From: UBA6136 sp044351045 | GTDB taxonomy: Bacteria > Pseudomonadota > Gammaproteobacteria > Methylococcales > Methylococcaceae | Reading direction: 5' to 3' | Assembly: GCA_044351045.1 (NCBI GenBank) | Contig: JBILGM010000047.1 | Span: 1-24,199 of the forward strand | Length of the DNA stretch: 24,199 nucleotides | Shown: piece after piece, positions 1 through 8,900 of the stretch | How positions within the stretch are numbered: position 1 is the first letter of the stretch | How the letters are laid out: each line of letters starts with the position of its first letter | The notes under the pieces: generated by a model | What the model saw: only the letters and a program-made list of their open reading frames with translations | The model's database searches: none | Told to the model about the DNA's origin: nothing | Translations under genes and position numbers: made by a program

Positions 1-2
1 GG

Positions 3-107
3 GAAGCGTCGGGTTGGCATGGCATGCATCACCTCGATTGGCATGAAGGCCTCATGGTTATGGATGCTCAAAGGGTGCTCGGTCAGTTTCCAGAATCAAA
101 TAGTTGA
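3..107 (+). CDS. Possible 3' end of a gene entering from the left edge
   Basis: An open frame runs from the window edge to a TGA at 105-107 and would encode a 34-residue C-terminus rich in His, Met and Trp (ending GQFPESNS). It has no recognisable motif and could be chance, because a frame this short is weak evidence. It runs toward the 3' end of the copper ATPase gene, so the two would be convergent. The 68 bases between them show no clear hairpin terminator. Confidence 0.2.
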   Translation, partial: EASGWHGMHHLDWHEGLMVMDAQRVLGQFPESNS

Positions 108-175
108 CTCATTCAGGGCTAGGGGCGATTCAGTATGATCGGAAAGAACAGTGCTTAAAAACGCGAAGGTCGGGC

Positions 176-2629
176 TTACCTGCGTTGCAGGCGAAGTGAA
201 TTGACCACCACAGAAATTGAACTCAGCGCCATGGCGATCGAGGCGACCATGGGGTTCAATTTCCCGACGGCGGCGATGGGAATGGCTAGTGTGTTGTAGC
301 CGAATGCCCAGGCAAGATTCTGTCTGATGACCTTGAGCGTATCGCGACTGATCTCGAGGGCATCGGCCACCTTGTTGATATCCCCACTGACGAGGGTCAG
401 GTCGGCGGTTTCAATGGCAACATCGGTCCCTGTTCCCACGGCAAAACCCACATTGGCAGCCGCAAGGGCCGGCGCATCATTAATGCCGTCGCCGATCATT
501 CCAACTTTCTTGCCCAAGGCCTGAAGGCTCCGAACGATTTCCAATTTGTGTTCGGGCCGTGCCTGCGCAACCACCTTGACGATGCCCACCTGTCTGGCTA
601 CGAAATGCGCGGCAGCGTCGATATCACCCGTGACCATGATGGTTTCCACGCCACGCGCATGCAGTCGGGTGATAGCTTCCGCCGCATTCGCCCGGGGCCG
701 GTCGGCGATACCGAACAGGGCGGCGGGCTGGTCGTCGATCACACAAAAGACCGGCGTCTTGCCTTCCTCGGCCAGGGCCAAATGGTGGTCTTTGAATGGC
801 TCAAGGCGGACGCCCAGCTCCTTCATCCATGCGAGATTGCCAATGACCAGTTGATGTCCTTCGAGCGTTGCCTTGATGCCCCGTCCCGGCGTCGCCTCGA
901 AGTCATCGACCGTGACCAGGGAGTAGTCCCTCTGTTTGGCATGGTCGACCAGGGCCTTGCCGAGAAAATGCTCTGACTGCACTTCGGCAGAGGCCACCAG
1001 CGTGATCACTCGTGTATCGTCGAGTTGTGAGACATTCAAGAAGTCTGTGACGTAGGGCTTGCCCTCGGTGATCGTGCCGGTTTTGTCGAAGATGAGTGTG
1101 GTGAGATGGGTAGCGGTCTCCAGGCTTTCCCCGTTGCGGATGTAGATCCCGCGCTGCGCTGCTTGCCCGGTGCCGACCATGATGGCGGCCGGTGTGGCGA
1201 GGCCTAGTGCACAGGGGCAGGCGATCAGCAGTACGGTAATGCCGGTCGCGAAAGCCGTCGTAAAGCCAGCGCCCGCCAGAAGCCAGCCGGCGAAGGTCAG
1301 CCCCCCGATGGCCATCACGCTCGGCACGAAGACTGCGGAAATGCGGTCAACCGTTTTCTGAATGGGCAGTTTGGAAGACTGTGCCTGATCCACCATGTGA
1401 ATGATGCCGGCCAGCACGGTATCGGCCCCGATAGCCGTCACCTTGACTCGCAAAGCCCCGTTGCCATTGATGCAGCCCCCGACCACTTCATGACCAGCGG
1501 CCTTGACCACAGGGAGGCTTTCACCGGTCAGCATAGCCTCGTCAACCGTCGATAGTCCCTCCATGACGAGGCCATCGGTGGGTATTTTTTCACCGGGCCG
1601 CACCAGAATCAGGTCGCCGATAGCCAGATCATCCACAGAGACGGTCGTCACCTCGCCATCGTTTAGCCGGTTAGCCGTTTGCGGTTGCAGGTCCAGCAAA
1701 CGACGAATGGCGGCATGCGCCCGACCCTTGGCTTTTTCCTCGAGATAGCGACCCAGCAGTACGAAGCAGATGATGCCCGACGCCGCGTCAAAATAGAGGT
1801 AGGGACGCCGGAAAAACAGCGATGCCGTACTGTAGACGTAGGCGGCCCCGACACCCAGCACGATCAGGCTGTCCATATTCGCGGACCGTTGCTTGGCCAG
1901 ACTGATGGCCTTTTTCAGGAAAGGTTTGCCGGACCAGAGGACAATCGGAGTGCTCAATACAAATTGGGCCCATCGCCAGAAGGCCCCCTTCCATTCCGCC
2001 ATGGCGATGATCGTGACAGGTACGCTGAGCAAGCCAGCGATGACCGCGCGTCGCTTCGACTCGCTCAACCGCTGTTCTTCCCTCGCCATCAGCAGCTTGC
2101 GTTGTGAGACGGTATCCAGAGGCAGGGCTTTATACCCCAGGCTATCGATGATGCCGTAAACCGCTTCCTGAGGAATATCGCCGACCACCAGACCCGATTC
2201 GGCCGCCATGTTGACGCTGACGCGCTGGATCCGTGGGTCACGCTTCAGGACAAGCTCGATCAATAGCGCACAGGAGGCGCAGCTGATGCCCTCAATAGCG
2301 AAATGGATTTCCCGGACTGCCCCGCTGGATGTGTGGGTGTCTGCCCAGGGACGGGAACTGGTCCTGCCTGATCCCAGATTTGGGATAACGCCATCCAGTA
2401 AGGTGTAGAGATTGCCTTCAGGCAGCTGGCTGGGGTTGTAGTCAATAACCACGCCCCCCAAGCCGGGGATGACCCGCACTGATCGAATGGCCGCCCGCTT
2501 GCGCAGCAGGATCTCCAGGGCATAGAGGCGCTCGGGGTCGAGCCGGAGACTCGGTGCAGAAATCCTGATTCGGCGCCTCAGGCGATGCTCTAGTCTGAAG
2601 TGACGGGGTAGAGTTTCAGCGGCAACCAT
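176..2629 (-). CDS. copA: Cu+-exporting P1B-1-type ATPase
   Basis: This inner-membrane pump uses ATP to move Cu+ out of the cytoplasm. In 817 residues it shows an N-terminal HMA-like segment without cysteines (about 10-85), an HMA domain with CASC (117-120), TGES (368-371), the membrane CPC (471-473), DKTGT with the phosphorylated Asp (515-519), PGRGI (581-585) and GDGIND (713-718). The last two helices carry N-x6-YN-x4-P (771-784) and M-x2-SS (800-804), the signature of the Cu+ class. The start is supported by GGGAG eight bases upstream. It is the last gene of a leftward run, 28 bases after the 232-aa gene. One oddity is SEHF at 552-555, where the family has a near-invariant SEHP. The family call is firm. 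The Cu+ substrate is inferred from the helix signatures, and assignment to the export type rather than the CcoI/FixI assembly type rests on the CopA-like last helices. Confidence 0.93.
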   Translation of the reverse strand: MVAAETLPRHFRLEHRLRRRIRISAPSLRLDPERLYALEILLRKRAAIRSVRVIPGLGGVVIDYNPSQLPEGNLYTLLDGVIPNLGSGRTSSRPWADTHTSSGAVREIHFAIEGISCASCALLIELVLKRDPRIQRVSVNMAAESGLVVGDIPQEAVYGIIDSLGYKALPLDTVSQRKLLMAREEQRLSESKRRAVIAGLLSVPVTIIAMAEWKGAFWRWAQFVLSTPIVLWSGKPFLKKAISLAKQRSANMDSLIVLGVGAAYVYSTASLFFRRPYLYFDAASGIICFVLLGRYLEEKAKGRAHAAIRRLLDLQPQTANRLNDGEVTTVSVDDLAIGDLILVRPGEKIPTDGLVMEGLSTVDEAMLTGESLPVVKAAGHEVVGGCINGNGALRVKVTAIGADTVLAGIIHMVDQAQSSKLPIQKTVDRISAVFVPSVMAIGGLTFAGWLLAGAGFTTAFATGITVLLIACPCALGLATPAAIMVGTGQAAQRGIYIRNGESLETATHLTTLIFDKTGTITEGKPYVTDFLNVSQLDDTRVITLVASAEVQSEHFLGKALVDHAKQRDYSLVTVDDFEATPGRGIKATLEGHQLVIGNLAWMKELGVRLEPFKDHHLALAEEGKTPVFCVIDDQPAALFGIADRPRANAAEAITRLHARGVETIMVTGDIDAAAHFVARQVGIVKVVAQARPEHKLEIVRSLQALGKKVGMIGDGINDAPALAAANVGFAVGTGTDVAIETADLTLVSGDINKVADALEISRDTLKVIRQNLAWAFGYNTLAIPIAAVGKLNPMVASIAMALSSISVVVNSLRLQRR

Positions 2630-2657
2630 TCACGTCACTCCCGGTAGTGGATTTTTC

Positions 2658-3356
2658 TCAGCGGGTCTGTTGGGGCAGTTTTGATTGAACGGACAAATGG
2701 ATCAGGTAGACGGTCGCGGCCCATTCATATCGGTGCGTCCAAGGCCGTGGTAACCACTCGGTGAGAATGTGATGCCAGTGCAGCTTGATCAGGTAAAGCA
2801 TCAGAAGGTCATTCATGAACTCCTTCAGCCAGCGCGGTCGCTGGATTATGGCGGAGGCGCCCGGTCCCATCGCTCGTTGCGCCAGGATTTTCAATGCCAT
2901 GACGGTCTCGCGCAGTTCCTGAAGTTTTGACCTGAGCCACGCGCCCAGGGAGACTGACGCCGGGGCCGGGATAAGCGCGCCCGAGCGGCCCGAGGGTTGC
3001 AACGCGACGCCCTTGTCGCTCGATCTCGCTGGCTTTCGGGAACTGACGATTTCATGCAGGCAGCGGATCACAGTGGCAAAATCGCAGATCGTGGGCAGGT
3101 AACGGATGGCGATTTTTCCCCTGCCGGGTGACAGGTCGACACGGTAAATACCCTCCCGCGATTGCAACCCCGCAACCAGTTCGGCTGAGGAGTCTGGCAG
3201 GCAGAGCGCCGGCGGTAGATCAAACCGCAAATGACCATCCGCGCGATAGCGCAGCCTGACTTGTCGGGAAAGCGACATGTTGTCTGGAGTGCTCGTCAAG
3301 GTTGGCGGGGCCGGCTCAGGCTTGACCCTGAGCCTTTCCCTTGTCGGATGCATCAT
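2658..3356 (-). CDS. HMA-like domain protein of the copper cluster, function unknown
   Basis: This 232-residue protein has no function I can name. Residues about 27-90 resemble the cysteine-free N-terminal segment of the neighbouring ATPase: a basic beta strand (RQVRLRYRADGHLRFDLP), then a GIYRVDLSPGRGKIAIRY stretch. This fits the HMA_2-type (ferredoxin-like fold) family and lacks the CxxC of classical metal-binding HMA domains. A basic middle part is followed by a mildly hydrophobic C-terminus (about 185-225) rich in Trp, His and Tyr that may lie at the membrane. The first ATG overlaps the upstream gene by 41 bases. AAGGAG lies ten bases before it (3367-3372 on the plus strand), which favours this start and translational coupling over Met27 (3278), which has no good site. 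It is probably an accessory to the ATPase 28 bases downstream. That role is inferred from position only. Confidence 0.75.
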   Translation of the reverse strand: MMHPTRERLRVKPEPAPPTLTSTPDNMSLSRQVRLRYRADGHLRFDLPPALCLPDSSAELVAGLQSREGIYRVDLSPGRGKIAIRYLPTICDFATVIRCLHEIVSSRKPARSSDKGVALQPSGRSGALIPAPASVSLGAWLRSKLQELRETVMALKILAQRAMGPGASAIIQRPRWLKEFMNDLLMLYLIKLHWHHILTEWLPRPWTHRYEWAATVYLIHLSVQSKLPQQTR

Positions 3357-3741
3357 CGTCCGCGCACTCCTTGCATTCCGCGATCAGGTCTTCAAGGTTC
3401 TCCTTTTGGTTCAGGACGAAATCCTTGCCCTTCTCCGTGGCCAGGGCGGCTGACTCGATGATTTCCTTCCGATACTTGTGAGCGTAATAGCCGGCGGCCA
3501 TGCCCAAACCGAAAACCAAAAAAGGGTGTCTTGCCAGAATACTCATAAATCCTTTCCTCGCTGGTGTACTTGTAGCCATGGCAACTCCGGCTGCCGTGCC
3601 TGCATGTTGTGTGATATTTGCCATGGCATGTCCCGCACCACCCGCATGACCCAACATGGAAGACACGCCGCTAGTGCCATGTCCGATGGCGGTGTGGTGG
3701 TGTGCGACCGTCTTGGCGGCTGCTCCGTGTACATGTGCCAT
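3316..3741 (-). CDS. His-rich single-span membrane protein with C-terminal CxxC
   Basis: In this 141-residue protein the first 50 residues carry about ten histidines, including an HHH run, spread through Gly/Ala-rich sequence that could bind metal. One hydrophobic segment follows (about 72-90, HPFLVFGLGMAAGYYAH). The remainder is a charged helical tail (KYRKEIIESAALATEKGKDF) resembling YtxH-like proteins, ending near a CKEC motif and an acidic stretch. AGGAG stands nine bases before the ATG, a strong start. Its 3' end overlaps the next gene by 41 bases. The His-rich head, the CxxC and the location beside a copper ATPase suggest a membrane-tethered metal buffer or donor. No family with known function was recognised. 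Confidence 0.75.
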   Translation of the reverse strand: MAHVHGAAAKTVAHHHTAIGHGTSGVSSMLGHAGGAGHAMANITQHAGTAAGVAMATSTPARKGFMSILARHPFLVFGLGMAAGYYAHKYRKEIIESAALATEKGKDFVLNQKENLEDLIAECKECADDDASDKGKAQGQA

Positions 3742-3826
3742 TGCCGTTATCTCCTGATTGAATATGGAGTGTTTGTGCCGGTACCCTTGCCGATTATAGA
3801 CCGGTCAAACGGGACAACCCAGGAGA

Positions 3827-4045
3827 TCAAGTTTCGGGTGAGTTGTCGCTATGCTCCTTCGTGAGCTCACCCTCATGCAGCATACGATAGATACCTTGGC
3901 ATCCCTCGCAACAGAAATACTTGACACCCGCGAGGGTATTCAATTGATACCCGCTGACCTCGACGGGTAGTTGGCAAAGGTCGCAGGACTTGATGGTGTC
4001 GTTCACTTGAAATGCTCGCGATGATTGTCGAGGGGCCGAGTTCAT
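3827..4045 (-). CDS. Free-standing metal-binding domain of cation-transport ATPase type
   Basis: This 72-residue cytoplasmic protein has CDLC (about residues 21-24) and then FCCEGCQGIYRML (about 44-56). This cysteine pattern matches the putative metal-binding domain normally fused to the N-terminus of CcoI/FixI-type copper ATPases (the PF12156 type, from memory). Here it is a separate gene three positions upstream of a copper ATPase that lacks the domain. It may bind copper and pass it to that pump or to the TauE/SafE protein; this is inference. Only a weak GGTGG stands upstream of the ATG. It lies 41 bases after the 78-aa gene and 85 bases before the His-rich gene, consistent with one operon. 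Confidence 0.75.
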   Translation of the reverse strand: MNSAPRQSSRAFQVNDTIKSCDLCQLPVEVSGYQLNTLAGVKYFCCEGCQGIYRMLHEGELTKEHSDNSPET

Positions 4046-4086
4046 CCGGAATCAATACGCCACCGTAGCGACTTCGCCGGGTGCAT

Positions 4087-4323
4087 CTAGTGACAGCTGA
4101 AGCCGGCGGGTGAGGTCTCGCCCGTCGCCTGGCCGCCGCTGATCACGCGGCTGGAGGCCCGCATCAGCGCGATGCGCATGGCACCTGTCAGCGCCGCGCC
4201 GACACCCAATTGGGTGGCTACGGCGGGTAATAGTATCAGCGAGGCGAAAGCCAGGCCGGTACCGAGGATCATGGCGCCGGGCTGCGGCTGTTGAATGGTG
4301 GTCAAGGATTGATTGGAACTCAT
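4087..4323 (-). CDS. Small hypothetical membrane protein, first gene of the copper cluster
   Basis: This 78-residue protein is not recognised. It has a hydrophobic stretch (about 17-50, GAMILGTGLAFASLILLPAV followed by a Gly/Ala-rich part) that could form one or two membrane helices, a basic segment, and a tail ending in Ser-Cys-His. GAGGTG seven bases before the ATG supports the start. It is the promoter-proximal gene of the leftward cluster and faces the intergenic region with the 18-bp palindrome. Confidence 0.6.
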   Translation of the reverse strand: MSSNQSLTTIQQPQPGAMILGTGLAFASLILLPAVATQLGVGAALTGAMRIALMRASSRVISGGQATGETSPAGFSCH

Positions 4324-4697
4324 CGATTCACCTCATGGCTAAACAGGTTGTTCACACAGCCATAAAGCAATCAAGCTTCATGCCATACCATGAAAGTGTC
4401 AGTTGACGCGGGCGGCAGCCGAAAGGCAAACCTGTCACAGCGAAGAAATGCGGCATTTGACTGAGTCAGGTGTGTGATATCACACACTTTTACGGGGCAA
4501 GTGGGGATCAATCGCCAAATGACTTCATCGATGATCATCTAGAGGCCACCACTCATCGCCGTTTTCTGGATAAGGGCATGTATCCTGCTTTGGAAACCGG
4601 CATTGGAACCACGGGGTCTGGCGGACTAGCGCCAAGTCTGTCCCAGGACCACTCGATCTGTATCGTCACCTTCTAATGTGAGTTCAATTTTTTTTCA
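4324..4697. other. Divergent intergenic region between copper cluster and TauE/SafE gene
   Basis: These 374 bases separate two divergent transcription units and probably hold both promoters. The clear structures are a perfect 18-bp palindrome at 4470-4487 and a shorter inverted repeat just to its left (TGACT-G-AGTCA, 4458-4468). No convincing sigma-70 pair, CueR-type operator or riboswitch could be made out. A 68-codon frame (4470-4676) begins inside the palindrome and has no support as a gene. Confidence 0.5.
4470..4487. promoter_or_regulatory. Perfect 18-bp palindrome, probable operator
   Basis: GTGTGTGATATCACACAC is a perfect dyad with no spacer, lying midway between the divergent metal genes. 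It contains TGTGA and TCACA half-sites like those of CRP, but two bases apart instead of six, so CRP binding is not expected. A dimeric repressor of another family is more likely. The regulator is not encoded in this window. Confidence 0.5.
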
Positions 4698-5933
4698 ATG
4701 ACTGAAGAAATCGGGAAGCGGCCAACCCATACGCTTGGGTCGCGGTTGCGGCAAGGAATGGTGATTGCAATCCTTTGTCTGGGGCTATACTTTCTCCTGA
4801 ACTTCAGCTTGTTCCTGGGCGGGCATTTTGAGGCCCCCAGGGACGGGCAGCCCTTGAGTCTGGCGCTGCTCTTCATTGCCGGCACGTTGACGGGATTCCA
4901 TTGTGCCGGAATGTGTGGCGCCCTAGTGGTTGGCTATACCGTCAAAACCGCCGCTGAGGGTGGCGCCAAATACCTGACCCATCTCTATTATGGCGTGGGC
5001 AAGACGCTTTCCTACACCATCATCGGCGGGCTGTTCGGGGCACTCGGTTCGGTCATTTCCTTTACGCCTTTCATGCGGGGTTTCGCGGGTCTGGCAGCCG
5101 GAGTTTTCCTTCTACTGTTCGGTCTGGCGACGTTGCGGGTGTTTGCGCCCCTGGCCCGCTTTCAGCTAAAAACGCCCGGCTTCCTGATGCGTTGGGTTGG
5201 CGCCGCCCTGCGAAGAAATACCCATCCCTTTGTCATCGGGCTTTTGAACGGATTGATGATTATATGCGGGCCTTTGCAAGCCATGTACGTCATGGCGGCA
5301 GGCACCGGCAGCCCGGTGGAAGGCGCCAGGATGCTATTCGTATTCGGGCTTGGCACCTTGCCACTGATGATGGGGTTTGGTTTCATGGCCAGCGCCTTGT
5401 CGCGTCAATTCGCGCCCGGGCTTGTTCGGGCTTCAGGCCTCATTGTTGTCGCCTTGGGCGTCATCATGCTCAATCGGGGTTACGCCATGATGACGACCGG
5501 CACCGATCTGCATGCCGGAATGAATCATGCCGAACACGAGACTTCAACGTCGCACCGCACGGGGCCGGCTATGATTCATACGTTACTGGAAGGGGCGGGC
5601 CCGGTGACGGAACAGCCGTCCTTGAAAGCCGACGAAGCGGTGGATTGGATGGTTGGCGGGGACGGGTTGGCGGCCTGCGGATCGAAGATCAGTCTTCCAT
5701 CGCTGAATCTCGAATTGGCTGTCCAGCCCGGTATGAACACCTTCCGATTCACCCCCACTCAGGCCGGGGTGCTGGATTGGGTCTGCCAATCCGGCAATAT
5801 TCGTGGGACTTTTCTGGTTGAACAGACCGTGCCGTCATCGAAAATGGAAATCCCCATGGCTGACAAAATTCTAGACCTCATCGAAAAAAGCGCCAGTGCC
5901 CTGGAAGCCTTGCGTCGCCAGTTGCATCCCTGA
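4698..5933 (+). CDS. TauE/SafE-type membrane transporter with cupredoxin-like C-terminus
   Basis: This 411-residue protein has a first helix at about 20-42, then the conserved FHCAGMCGALV motif (His68, Cys69, Cys73) of the TauE/SafE/UreH-like family often encoded beside cytochrome oxidase maturation genes (ccoI, ccoS). Several more helices follow up to about residue 265. Next comes a His/Met-rich linker (HAGMNHAEHE region, about 272-290), then a cupredoxin-like domain (about 305-385) with paired strands, a lone Cys in DWVCQSGNIRG and a closing FLVEQ strand. In related tails the Cys is usually followed by a Met ligand, which is not visible here. The role is probably copper or other metal transport across the inner membrane, with the tail capturing or sensing it. 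No clear ribosome binding site precedes the ATG. It diverges from the copper cluster and converges with the RND gene 51 bases away. Confidence 0.8.
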   Translation: MTEEIGKRPTHTLGSRLRQGMVIAILCLGLYFLLNFSLFLGGHFEAPRDGQPLSLALLFIAGTLTGFHCAGMCGALVVGYTVKTAAEGGAKYLTHLYYGVGKTLSYTIIGGLFGALGSVISFTPFMRGFAGLAAGVFLLLFGLATLRVFAPLARFQLKTPGFLMRWVGAALRRNTHPFVIGLLNGLMIICGPLQAMYVMAAGTGSPVEGARMLFVFGLGTLPLMMGFGFMASALSRQFAPGLVRASGLIVVALGVIMLNRGYAMMTTGTDLHAGMNHAEHETSTSHRTGPAMIHTLLEGAGPVTEQPSLKADEAVDWMVGGDGLAACGSKISLPSLNLELAVQPGMNTFRFTPTQAGVLDWVCQSGNIRGTFLVEQTVPSSKMEIPMADKILDLIEKSASALEALRRQLHP

Positions 5934-5984
5934 TACAGCTGTTGCATACATGCCCGAATCGCTCTTAGATGGCATATGACAAGT

Positions 5985-8900
5985 CTATTCAGACCTAAAG
6001 CGCCCATATTTCGCAAAGACGGTCGGGAGCAACAGCAAGGTCAGCACGGTGGACGAAACCAGACCACCGATAATAACGCTGGCCATAGGGCCCATGATTT
6101 CTCGGCCGGGATTGTCACTGTTGATGGCGATAGGCAGCAGAGCAAGCGCAGTGACCAGGGCCGTCATCAAGATTGATGGCAGCCGCTGCTGAGCGCCGAG
6201 AAGAGCGGTGTCGATATTCCAGGGTCGTTGCTCTGCCTCGGTGAGATGTCGGTAGTGCGAAATCAGCATGATGGCGTTGCGGACGGTAATGCCGAACAAG
6301 GTCACAAAACCCACCATCGACCCCACCGACAGGGTGCTGCCGGTCAACAGCGCGGCCGCAGCGCCACCCGCCAGCGAGAAAGGCAGGTTCAGTAGGATGA
6401 GCAGTACATGCCGCAGGCTACCGATGGCCAGATAAATCAGCAGCAGGACGCCGACACCGGCGATCAGTGCATGCAGTAACAAGGCTTGGCGTGCCGCGCC
6501 CTGTTCCACGGCGGCGCCGGTAAATTCCGGGGTGATGTCCGCCGGCAAGTTCAGCTCGTTGAGCATCCGCCGCCTGACTTCCTCCAAGAAAGATTGCAGA
6601 TCGCGGGCGATCACATGGGTAGTTACGGTTTGTACCCGCTGCCCGCCCCGATGAAGGATGTTATAGCGCCCGTCCATCTGGACGATACGGGCGATTTGCC
6701 CCAGTTCTACGATCAGCCCATCGGGTGTTTTCAATGGCAGCTTTTCGAGCGTATCAATCTGCTGACGGGCCTCCGGCGGCAGGATGACCGAGACTTCGTA
6801 GGCCCGGTTTTCCAGGTAATAGTGGCCGACCACGCGGCCCTGTAATGCTGTCTGAATGATCCCAGCGGCCTCGAGTGGACGCAGGCCGACACTGGCCAGG
6901 CTTTCGATATCCAATTGCACGTGAACCAATGGCGTGCCGGGGGGGGAGCGCACCTGAATGTCCGTGGCGCCGGGCAGCGTCTGCAGCATCTCGGCCACTT
7001 CCGTGGCTTTTTCATCCAGTTGAGCGAGATCTTGGCCGTACAGATTGATGACGACCGGCGCGGTATAGCCCGAGATGGTCTCCTCCACGCGCTCGGTCAG
7101 GAAAGTATTGGCTTCAAACAGTATGCCGGGATAACGCCCGAGAATCTCGCGGAGCCGGTCGAGTACCCGCGCTTGCTCAGGGCCCGACAGTGAGTTCAGC
7201 CGAACTTCATATTCGCTGTAATGGCTGCCATAGGTATCCGCGCCTCGTTCCGCCCGTCCCGCCCATTGGGACACCGAGACGACCCCCGGTACCGACTGAA
7301 ACGCCTGCACCAGCTGTCCGCCGATGCGCATCGATTCCTGCAACGAGGTGCCGGGCAGGCTGGCGGTATGGACGATGTAATGCCCTTCACGGAGTTCCGG
7401 CAGGAACTCGCCACCGAGACGGGCGATCTGCAGGAAGGCCACTGCGCAGGCGACGAGACTCAGTGTCACGGCCAGCTTCGGCCAGCCCATGATCGCGCCA
7501 AGAACCCTGGAATAGAGGCACTGCAGAACCCGGATAAGGGGCGTGTCATGACGAAGGCTTGTCGCAGTCGTTGTGTCGAAGTGTTTGCGCCGTGCTAACA
7601 GCAGATAGCAGAGCGCTGGCGTGATGGTCAGCGCTACCAGCAGAGACATCAGGATAGCCATTATGTAGGCATAACCCAGCGGGGCGAAAAGTCGACCGGC
7701 AACGCCGCCCAGGGTTACCAGGGGCAGGAACACCAACGCAACGATGAAGCTTGCGAAGACCACGGAGCTTCTCACTTCCATTGAGGCATCGAATACTAAG
7801 CGCAAGGGCGACAACGGTTGTGCCGCGCCCCGGTTTTCCCGCAATCGGCGAAAGATGTTCTCGGTATCGATGATGGCATCATCGACGACCTCGCCCAGCG
7901 CTATGGCCAGTCCGCCCAACACCATGATGTTGAGGTGCACGTCCAGCGTCAGCAGCGCAATCACGGCGGCGAGCAGCGACAGCGGAATCGCCACGGCCGG
8001 AATCAGCGCCGTCCGCAGATTGAAAAGAAAGAGATACAGCACCGCCACCACCAGCAGCCCGCCGATCATGAGGTGTCCGGAAAGGTTTTGCAGCGAGCGC
8101 TCGATGTAATCGGCCGGCCGAAACAGGCGCGGGTAGAAGTCGATCGCCTGGCGCTGGAACAGCGTTTCAAAGTCCCCGAGGATACTCTCCACGGCTCGCG
8201 AGACGCTGAGGGTGTTGGCGCCATATTGACCGATGACCATCAGCACTATCCCGGGCCTGCCCCCGATTGCGGCAGCCCCAATGCCTGGGCGAGAGCCTAT
8301 GGTGACGTTGGCGACATCGCCCAGGCGGATCTGTTGTCCCTGCTTGCGGATCAGGACCACCTGACGCAAGGCATCGGCCGTGGTCGGCATGCCCGTCACA
8401 TTGAGGGCGATCCGCTGATTGGCATTTTCGACGAACCCGACGCCCGGCATGCCGGTCGCCTGTTCGGCGGCGGTCAGCACCTCCTGGATGGAAAGCCCAT
8501 GACGTCGTAGACGCTCCGCATCGGGCTGGATCTGAAGCTGGCGGATTTCCCCGCCAAATACATTGACATCCGCCACGCCCGGGACAGCCAGTAGTCGAGG
8601 GGTCAGCGTCCAGTCGACCAGATCGCGTAGCTCCATCAGGTTCCGCTGGTCGGAGCGAAGGCCAATAGTCAGCACCGTTGCCGAGGAGGAGGACAAAGGC
8701 ACGATCACCGGCGCGCCGATACCGGCCGGCAATTCGCTGGCCAGCGCAGCCAGTCGTTCCCCCACCAGTTGACGGTTACGGTAAATGTCCGTGCCGTCCT
8801 GGAAGATGGCCGTCACCACTGACAGACCCTGGATCGATTCGGAGCGCAGGGTATCCAGGCCGATCAGACCGGCCAGATGTCGCTCGATACGATGAGTGAC

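Noticed and set aside
548..976. A 142-codon rightward frame opposite the copper ATPase gene
   Set aside because: It is antisense to a clear P1B ATPase and has no ribosome site or protein-like pattern.
4470..4487. CRP binding site
   Set aside because: TGTGA and TCACA are two bases apart, but CRP needs six. It is kept only as an operator for an unknown regulator.
4470..4676. 68-codon rightward gene in the divergent intergenic region
   Set aside because: It starts inside the palindrome with GTG, has no ribosome site, and its translation has no recognisable pattern.
7818..8510. A 230-codon rightward frame opposite the RND gene
   Set aside because: The translation is rich in His, Arg and Gln, as expected for the shadow of a GC-rich gene. 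No motif was found.
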